Part shown: positions 1-5,923 of the stretch, piece by piece | How the letters are laid out: each line of letters begins with the position of its first letter | Numbering within the stretch: the stretch's first letter is position 1 | Source of the DNA: Frankiales bacterium | GTDB lineage: Bacteria; Actinomycetota; Actinomycetes; Mycobacteriales; SCTD01 | NCBI GenBank assembly: GCA_025464795.1 | Contig: JAODNB010000055.1 | Span: 1 to 5,923 of the forward strand | Length of the DNA stretch: 5,923 bases | Direction: 5' to 3' | The notes under the pieces: model-generated | The model's input: the letters and a program-made list of their open reading frames with translations, nothing else | Databases searched by the model: none | Told to the model about the DNA's origin: nothing | Program-made: the position numbers and the translations under genes

Positions 1-914
1 TGAGGGAAGTACGAGGAGCTGGTGGCGAAGGCCGCCCCGGCAAGGACCATCACCAGCAACCACAGCGCGAGCGGTGACGACGGGTCCCTGCGAACCTGGA
101 CCACTGCGACAGCCAGGACGATCGCGAGCAGGGCCATCGCGATGAGAACGGGTGAGTAACCCAGCCCGACCATGTTCCCGATCCGGGTGAAGCCGTGGTC
201 GGTGGCGTCCTCCGGACGGGAGAGCTGGGTGATCACGACGTCGTGCCAGAAGGCGCTGAGGTCGACCAGCGCGAAGGGCAGGACCAGGACGGCAGTGCCC
301 AGTGCGGTGCCTGCAAGGAACCTGGCCACCTGCCTGCGCTTGCTGAGGACGAGCCAGATGAGCACGGCCACGACGTAGACGCCTGCGAACAGCTTGATGC
401 CGCACGCCGCCGCGATGAAGAACCCCGCCCACACCGGCCTCTTGCTGAGTAGGAGCAGGACGCCCAGCAGGCAGCCGAGGTTCACCAGCGGCTCGAGCAG
501 GATGGTGTGCTCGGCGATCACCGCGTTCGGCATGACGGCGTAGAGGGCAGCGGCGATGAGGGCCGGGACGCGAGGCCCGAGCTTCAGCGCGAGCCGGTAG
601 ACCAGAAGCACGTTGAGGCAGGCGACGACCTGCATGAGGACCCGGGCGGCGGCCATGCCTGCCGGGTCCCCGAGCACCTCCCCGAGCAAGGACGCGGGGA
701 GCAGCAAGAGGGAGACCACCGGGGGATGGACGATCGTGAAGTCGCCGTAGGGCAGCGAGCCGTGCAGCAGCAGCTTGGACGCTGCGTAGTACACGCCGTC
801 GTCGTACTCCATCACCCCGAGGAGAGTGTTCGGGTACCACCACGTGCCCGTTCGTAGCAGCACAGCAAGGGCCATCACGACCGCCAGGAGCCTGGCTGCC
901 CGGGCTCCTGTCAC
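1..914 (-). CDS. GT-C type membrane glycosyltransferase (GT87/GT39-like), C-terminus cut off by window edge
   Basis: This is probably an integral membrane glycosyltransferase that transfers a sugar from a polyprenyl-phosphate donor to an envelope acceptor on the outer face of the membrane; the acceptor cannot be told. About 304 residues are visible. A short hydrophobic stretch (residues 9-20) leads into the loop E36-Y-D-D-G40, with the acidic residues expected of GT-C catalytic loops, then L54-P-Y-G-D-F and H63-P-P. Further features are H136-T-I-L-L-E141-P, G172-I-K, a Q230-L-S-R-P loop, and about eight more hydrophobic helices between residues 66 and 298. The frame is still open at TSSSYFP at the edge, where relatives continue with more helices, so roughly a quarter may be missing. 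The GTG at 914 is the earliest possible start because an in-frame TGA sits at 918-920. No good Shine-Dalgarno precedes it; a TANNNT box suggests leaderless expression. It is divergent from pepN. The GT-C assignment is from sequence pattern; the exact CAZy family is uncertain. Confidence 0.8.
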   Translation of the reverse strand, partial: MTGARAARLLAVVMALAVLLRTGTWWYPNTLLGVMEYDDGVYYAASKLLLHGSLPYGDFTIVHPPVVSLLLLPASLLGEVLGDPAGMAAARVLMQVVACLNVLLVYRLALKLGPRVPALIAAALYAVMPNAVIAEHTILLEPLVNLGCLLGVLLLLSKRPVWAGFFIAAACGIKLFAGVYVVAVLIWLVLSKRRQVARFLAGTALGTAVLVLPFALVDLSAFWHDVVITQLSRPEDATDHGFTRIGNMVGLGYSPVLIAMALLAIVLAVAVVQVRRDPSSPLALWLLVMVLAGAAFATSSSYFP

Positions 915-920
915 AGCTCA

Positions 921-926
921 ACGCTA
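921..926 (-). promoter_or_regulatory. Candidate -10 box (TAGCGT) for a leaderless glycosyltransferase transcript
   Basis: Read on the minus strand, TAGCGT fits the actinobacterial TANNNT -10 consensus. Six bases separate it from the GTG start at 914, so transcription would begin at or next to the start codon. That spacing is the known signature of leaderless genes in actinobacteria and agrees with the lack of a Shine-Dalgarno. No clear -35 is seen 16-18 bases upstream. Confidence 0.4.
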
Positions 927-942
927 CCGGCCTCGGGCGTGG

Positions 943-947
943 AAGGA
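943..947 (+). promoter_or_regulatory. Ribosome binding site that selects the pepN start
   Basis: AAGGA lies 8 bases before the ATG at 956. The alternative in-frame ATG at 947 overlaps this site and so cannot use it. This argues for initiation at 956, giving a protein that begins MSENNLTRDEA, close to how actinobacterial PepN proteins usually begin. Confidence 0.75.
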
Positions 948-955
948 TGGCGGCC

Positions 956-3496
<2,541 letters not shown>

Positions 3497-3504
3497 CACC
3501 CTCC

Positions 3505-3522
3505 GTACCCAGCGCTGGGCAC
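3505..3522. terminator. Palindrome between convergent genes, possible bidirectional terminator
   Basis: A perfect 12-bp palindrome, CCCAGCGCTGGG (3508-3519), is extended by GT/AC pairing around one mismatch on each side. It lies in the 31-bp gap between the pepN stop (3494-3496) and the DUF5130 stop (3528-3530), where a shared terminator would be expected. As RNA it would form only a short stem with a GCGC loop, and neither strand has a T-run, so an intrinsic terminator of classical type is not shown. It could equally be a protein-binding site or chance. Confidence 0.35.
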
Positions 3523-3527
3523 GCAGC

Positions 3528-3971
3528 TCAGTGGTGGGCAGCGACCTCGGTGCTGGGAGCTGCCGGCAGCTCGAAGGGCGCGCCGGGACCGGCTGCCTGC
3601 GAGATCTGACGGAGGCCGTCGATGATGCCGCCTGCCAGGTCGCCACCGGCGAACGCCGTCGTCATCGACAGGACTGCGAGAGCGGCCACCCGGTCGGGGA
3701 CCCTGCGTCGGGCAGCGGGGCCGGTCACGATCTCGACGCGGCGCTGGCCGGGAGCCACGACGAGCAGGACGGCGTTGTGCGCGCGGTCTCCGAGGGCGGT
3801 GTGCAGGGTCTCGGCAGCGGTACGGAACTCGGCCAGGTCCGCGACGACGAGGTCACCGACGAGGACGGAGACGTCGAGCCCGTTGGCGGACCGGCACAGC
3901 GAGACCGTGTGCTCGATGCGCTCCTGCTGGCTGACGGACAGGCCCTCGTCACGGGGGTTACCAGCTGCCAC
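3528..3971 (-). CDS. DUF5130 family protein with TPM-like features
   Basis: This 147-residue protein has no catalytic assignment known to me. It matches my recollection of DUF5130, found across actinobacteria and in mycobacteria next to pepN (Rv2468c). The sequence runs as an N-terminal helix (residues ~12-29), a strand around S35-V-L-V-G, a helix (~45-60), then A67-V-L-L-V-V-A-P-G-Q-R-R-V-E-I-V-T-G84, P92-D, and T105-A-F-A-G-G-D-L-A-G-G-I. That order of a hydrophobic strand, a basic turn, a second strand ending in G, and a GD-x-x-x-G helix resembles TPM domains such as YgcG, so a TPM fold is inferred. There is no signal peptide or membrane segment; the tail ends in two histidines. The start is unsure: GTG at 3971 has GAGGGG 8 bases upstream, while the in-frame GTG at 3980 abuts that sequence and would add three residues. 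It overlaps the ctaJ-like gene by 14 nt, suggesting translational coupling. Confidence 0.85.
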   Translation of the reverse strand: MAAGNPRDEGLSVSQQERIEHTVSLCRSANGLDVSVLVGDLVVADLAEFRTAAETLHTALGDRAHNAVLLVVAPGQRRVEIVTGPAARRRVPDRVAALAVLSMTTAFAGGDLAGGIIDGLRQISQAAGPGAPFELPAAPSTEVAAHH

Positions 3972-4317
3972 TTGCCCCACCCCTCACGACGTCGCCGGGA
4001 ACGGCGGACTGGACGGCAGCGACCGGGTCGGGCGGGCCCGCGAACCACACCGGGGAAGCCAGCCACGCCTTGTTGGGGCGGTAGCGGTTGGCGCGGACGG
4101 CGCCAGGCAGCCACACGGCCGCGGCGATGAGCGCGACCACGACCAGCGGGAGCGCGACGTAGAGCAGCAGCGAAGCGCCGGTGCTCAGGCCCTTGCCCGG
4201 ATCGGCGCCTTCGGAGTTGCCCAGCCGGTCGTCGGCGAAGGCCGGTCCCGCAGTCAGCAGGACCGTCACCAGGCCGGTCAGGCCGGCGTTGGCGGCACGG
4301 GTCACGGCGCGGCTCAC
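3958..4317 (-). CDS. ctaJ: Probable aa3-type cytochrome oxidase accessory subunit, CtaJ-like
   Basis: This 119-residue membrane protein probably belongs to the small subunits attached to the actinobacterial bcc-aa3 respiratory supercomplex. It begins with a signal peptide: R3 and R7, a hydrophobic core, then P25-A-F-A28 before D-D, a good signal peptidase I site. A short exported segment (29-48) follows, then one transmembrane helix (about 49-70), then R75, R78 and R80, which place the C-terminus in the cytoplasm. The tail has R78-Y-R-P-N-K-A-W, P-V-W-F and ends R-G-G-A-S-G-S-W. This RYRP/PVWF/GGASGxW pattern is my recollection of the CtaJ family, and mycobacterial ctaJ is, as I recall, also near pepN and DUF5130; neither point could be checked. 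GTG at 4317 has GAGGGAG just upstream. The gene lies 64 bp after malQ and overlaps DUF5130. If the family call is wrong it is still a genuine secreted/anchored small protein. Confidence 0.6.
   Translation of the reverse strand: MSRAVTRAANAGLTGLVTVLLTAGPAFADDRLGNSEGADPGKGLSTGASLLLYVALPLVVVALIAAAVWLPGAVRANRYRPNKAWLASPVWFAGPPDPVAAVQSAVPGDVVRGGASGSW
3980..3985 (-). promoter_or_regulatory. Ribosome binding site for the DUF5130 gene, inside the ctaJ-like gene
   Basis: GAGGGG on the minus strand lies 8 bases before the GTG at 3971 and within the last codons of the upstream gene. It favours 3971 over the GTG at 3980, which begins with the last base of this site. Its position implies that ribosomes ending the upstream gene pass directly over it. 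Confidence 0.5.
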
Positions 4318-4320
4318 GTG

Positions 4321-4327
4321 CTCCCTC
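4321..4327 (-). promoter_or_regulatory. Ribosome binding site of the ctaJ-like gene
   Basis: GAGGGAG on the minus strand ends 3 bases before the GTG at 4317, with its GAGG core 6 bases away. It supports GTG 4317 over the next in-frame GTG at 4305, which would lose the first arginine of the signal peptide n-region. Confidence 0.6.
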
Positions 4328-4341
4328 GTCTGTCGTCGGGT

Positions 4342-4354
4342 GCCCCCGCGGGGC
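4342..4354 (-). terminator. Short GC hairpin in the malQ/ctaJ-like gap, weak terminator candidate
   Basis: GCCCC and GGGGC form a perfect 5-bp stem around a 3-base loop, in the 64-bp gap downstream of malQ. No T-run follows on the minus strand, so it is a poor intrinsic terminator and may be chance in GC-rich DNA. The same gap contains TACCGT (minus strand, 4371-4366), a TANNNT match that could be a -10 box for the ctaJ-like gene, without a recognisable -35. Confidence 0.22.
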
Positions 4355-4381
4355 GATCTCGGGACACGGTAGCGAACGCTC

Positions 4382-5923
4382 TCACCGCACCTGCTGAAGC
4401 AGTGCCGTGAGCCGTCGCACTCCCGGGTGCACCAGCAGCTCCTCGAGGCTCAGGGCCACCCCGTCCGGGCCGGCCACCGGCAGCTGCCAGCTCGGGTACT
4501 CCTCGATCGTCCCAGGGAGGTTGGGCTGCCGGAGGTCCCCGACCGCGTCGCCGTACGCCGCCAGGACGAGCCGGCAGGGCGACGCCACCAGCGCCCGGTG
4601 CAGGTCCAGGACCAGGTCCTCGTCCTGCAGCAGGCCCTCGTCGTGCAGCATCCCGAGCAGGAGCTCCCGCTCGCGCGTCGCCCGATCGGTCTCCTCCTCC
4701 AGCGAGTGCGCCAGCAGCCCGAGCTCGTGCCTGACTCGCACGTGCTCCTGGGCGACCCAACCCGCTGCGGTCGGCAGGTCGTGGGTCGTGACAGAGGCCA
4801 GCGCGTCCCGGCGCCAGGTCGACGGAGGCAGGTACCCGCCGTCTTCGTCGGTCTGGAACCACAGCACGGCGCTGCCCAGGACCCCGGTCTCGTCGAGCAG
4901 GGCCCGTACGGAGGGCTCGACCGTTCCCAGGTCCTCCCCGACGACGATGGCACCGGCCCGCGAAGCCTCCAGCGCCACGATGCCCAGCAGAGCTGCGGCG
5001 TCGTACGAGACGTACGTCCCCTCGGAGGCGTCGTGGCCCGCCGGCACCCACCAGAGCCGGGAGAGCCCCATCACGTGGTCGATGCGGAGCCCTCCCGCGT
5101 GGCGAAGGACACCGCGGACCATCTCGACGAACGGGGCGTAGCCCTGCTCGCGCAGCCGGTCCGGCCGCCAGGGCGGCAGCCCCCAGTCCTGGCCCTTCTG
5201 GTTGAAGGAGTCGGGGGGCGCTCCGATGGACGTCCCGAGGGCGAGCGAGTCCTGCAGTGCCCAGGCATCCGCGCCGCCGCCGTCGACGCCGACGGCGAGG
5301 TCGTGAAGGACGCCGATCGCCATGCCCTCCGCGACCCCGGCGAGCTGCTCGTCGACGAGCATCTGGACCCAGCTCCAGAAGCGGATGCGTCCTTCGTGAG
5401 CGACCGGGGAGGTCGACGGCGACTGGAGGTCCGCAGGCCACAGCGTCCAGTCGCCACCGTGGATCTCGGCCAGGGCGCAGAAGAGCCCGAACCTGTCGAG
5501 GGCCTCGCCGCGGATCGCCCGGTACTCGGCGAGCGCCCCGGTCCGGTGGTGCGGCCACATGAGCTCCAGGGCAGCCAGCTTCGCCTTCCACGCCGCGTTC
5601 CGGTCAACGCCCTCGCTGGCGGGCTTCAGGGCCGACAGGTCGACGTGCGCAGCCTCGGGGACCGCGGTGACCCGGAGGGCGAGGACCGAGCGGAAGACCC
5701 GCGAGGAGGGCGAGTAGGGCGAGGCCAACATGGGCAGCACCGGTGTCTCGGCGTGCAACGGGTTGACCAGGACCGCACCGGCACCGTCCGCGGCGGCGGC
5801 TTCACAGATCGTCCGCAGGTCCACGTAGTCACCGACGCCCCAGGACTGCGCGGACTGCATGGCGTAGAGCTGGATCTGCCAGCCCCAGTGGCGCCCGACG
5901 GCCATCCTGAGCCGCTCAGGGAC
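4382..5923 (-). CDS. malQ: 4-alpha-glucanotransferase (amylomaltase, GH77), N-terminus beyond window
   Basis: MalQ transfers alpha-1,4-glucan segments between maltodextrins, releasing glucose, in cytoplasmic maltose/glycogen metabolism. The visible 513 residues cover the GH77 barrel and the C-terminus. Near the visible N-end is WGWQIQLYA followed by SWGVGD, then SPYSPSSR, SFNQKGQDWGLPPW, and the three catalytic sites: the nucleophile Asp in GLRIDHVMG (codon 5080-5078), the acid/base Glu in VVGEDLGTV (4936-4934) and the Asp in TTHDLP (4780-4778). The C-terminal NLPGTIEEYPSWQLP is also typical. The frame stays open through 5923 (VPERLR before the ATG at 5905), and that ATG sits right at the barrel's first motif, so it is internal. 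Actinobacterial MalQ usually carries another 150-200 N-terminal residues, which must lie to the right. It stops 64 bp before the ctaJ-like gene on the same strand. No catalytic residue is missing. Confidence 0.95.
   Translation of the reverse strand, partial: VPERLRMAVGRHWGWQIQLYAMQSAQSWGVGDYVDLRTICEAAAADGAGAVLVNPLHAETPVLPMLASPYSPSSRVFRSVLALRVTAVPEAAHVDLSALKPASEGVDRNAAWKAKLAALELMWPHHRTGALAEYRAIRGEALDRFGLFCALAEIHGGDWTLWPADLQSPSTSPVAHEGRIRFWSWVQMLVDEQLAGVAEGMAIGVLHDLAVGVDGGGADAWALQDSLALGTSIGAPPDSFNQKGQDWGLPPWRPDRLREQGYAPFVEMVRGVLRHAGGLRIDHVMGLSRLWWVPAGHDASEGTYVSYDAAALLGIVALEASRAGAIVVGEDLGTVEPSVRALLDETGVLGSAVLWFQTDEDGGYLPPSTWRRDALASVTTHDLPTAAGWVAQEHVRVRHELGLLAHSLEEETDRATRERELLLGMLHDEGLLQDEDLVLDLHRALVASPCRLVLAAYGDAVGDLRQPNLPGTIEEYPSWQLPVAGPDGVALSLEELLVHPGVRRLTALLQQVR

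Noticed and set aside
195..857. Plus-strand open frames over 195-452 and 507-857
   Set aside because: They lie opposite the glycosyltransferase, whose minus-strand translation has clear family motifs; the plus-strand products are low-complexity and charged without any domain.
5001..5017. Two CGTACG copies close together in malQ
   Set aside because: They encode Tyr-Val-containing codons of a normal coding stretch, and a six-base palindrome repeated once is not informative.
5278..5297. Perfect 8-bp stem with a 4-base loop inside malQ
   Set aside because: It falls in a stretch coding for repeated Gly, Val, Asp and Ala codons in GC-rich DNA, where such pairing is likely by chance; no regulatory context supports it.
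4314..5591. A 425-codon minus-strand frame overlapping malQ in another register
   Set aside because: Its product is rich in A, R, G and P with no motif; the GH77 catalytic residues are all in the other frame.
5903..5905. ATG at 5905 as the malQ start
   Set aside because: The frame continues open to the window edge, and the first barrel motif begins a few residues later, leaving no room for the N-terminal region usual in actinobacterial MalQ.

Overview
The window is high-GC DNA (about 70% by eye), with codon third positions almost always G or C and several GTG starts. It looks like a chromosomal segment of an actinobacterium. The proteins would fit Nocardioides-like or related Actinomycetia, but I cannot name a genus. 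No RNA gene, mobile element, CRISPR array or phage gene is visible, and coding density is near complete.

Layout: (1) 1-914, minus strand: first ~304 residues of a polytopic GT-C type membrane glycosyltransferase (GT87/GT39-like), starting with GTG at 914 and running off the left edge. (2) 956-3496, plus strand: a complete 846-residue M1-family zinc aminopeptidase N (pepN), divergent from the glycosyltransferase with only 41 bp between start codons. (3) 3528-3971, minus strand: a DUF5130 protein with TPM-like sequence features, convergent with pepN across a 31-bp gap that contains a palindrome. (4) 3958-4317, minus strand: a small secreted/membrane-anchored protein ending in GGASGSW, which I take to be a CtaJ-like accessory subunit of the aa3 cytochrome oxidase; its 3' end overlaps the DUF5130 start by 14 nt. 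(5) 4382-5923, minus strand: the C-terminal ~513 residues of a GH77 4-alpha-glucanotransferase (malQ), whose start lies beyond the right edge.

The three right-hand minus-strand genes (malQ, ctaJ-like, DUF5130) could be co-transcribed. The last two overlap and very probably form one unit; the 64-bp malQ/ctaJ gap leaves room for a separate promoter. From memory, pepN next to a DUF5130 gene on the opposite strand is also found in mycobacteria (Rv2467-Rv2468c), so this part looks like a conserved actinobacterial neighbourhood and not an accessory island. The functions are mixed: peptide turnover, a probable respiratory-supercomplex subunit and its DUF5130 partner, glycogen/maltodextrin metabolism, and cell-envelope glycosylation.

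I found no convincing new multi-gene system. The points most worth a second look are the overlapping ctaJ-like/DUF5130 pair and a probable leaderless promoter for the glycosyltransferase.
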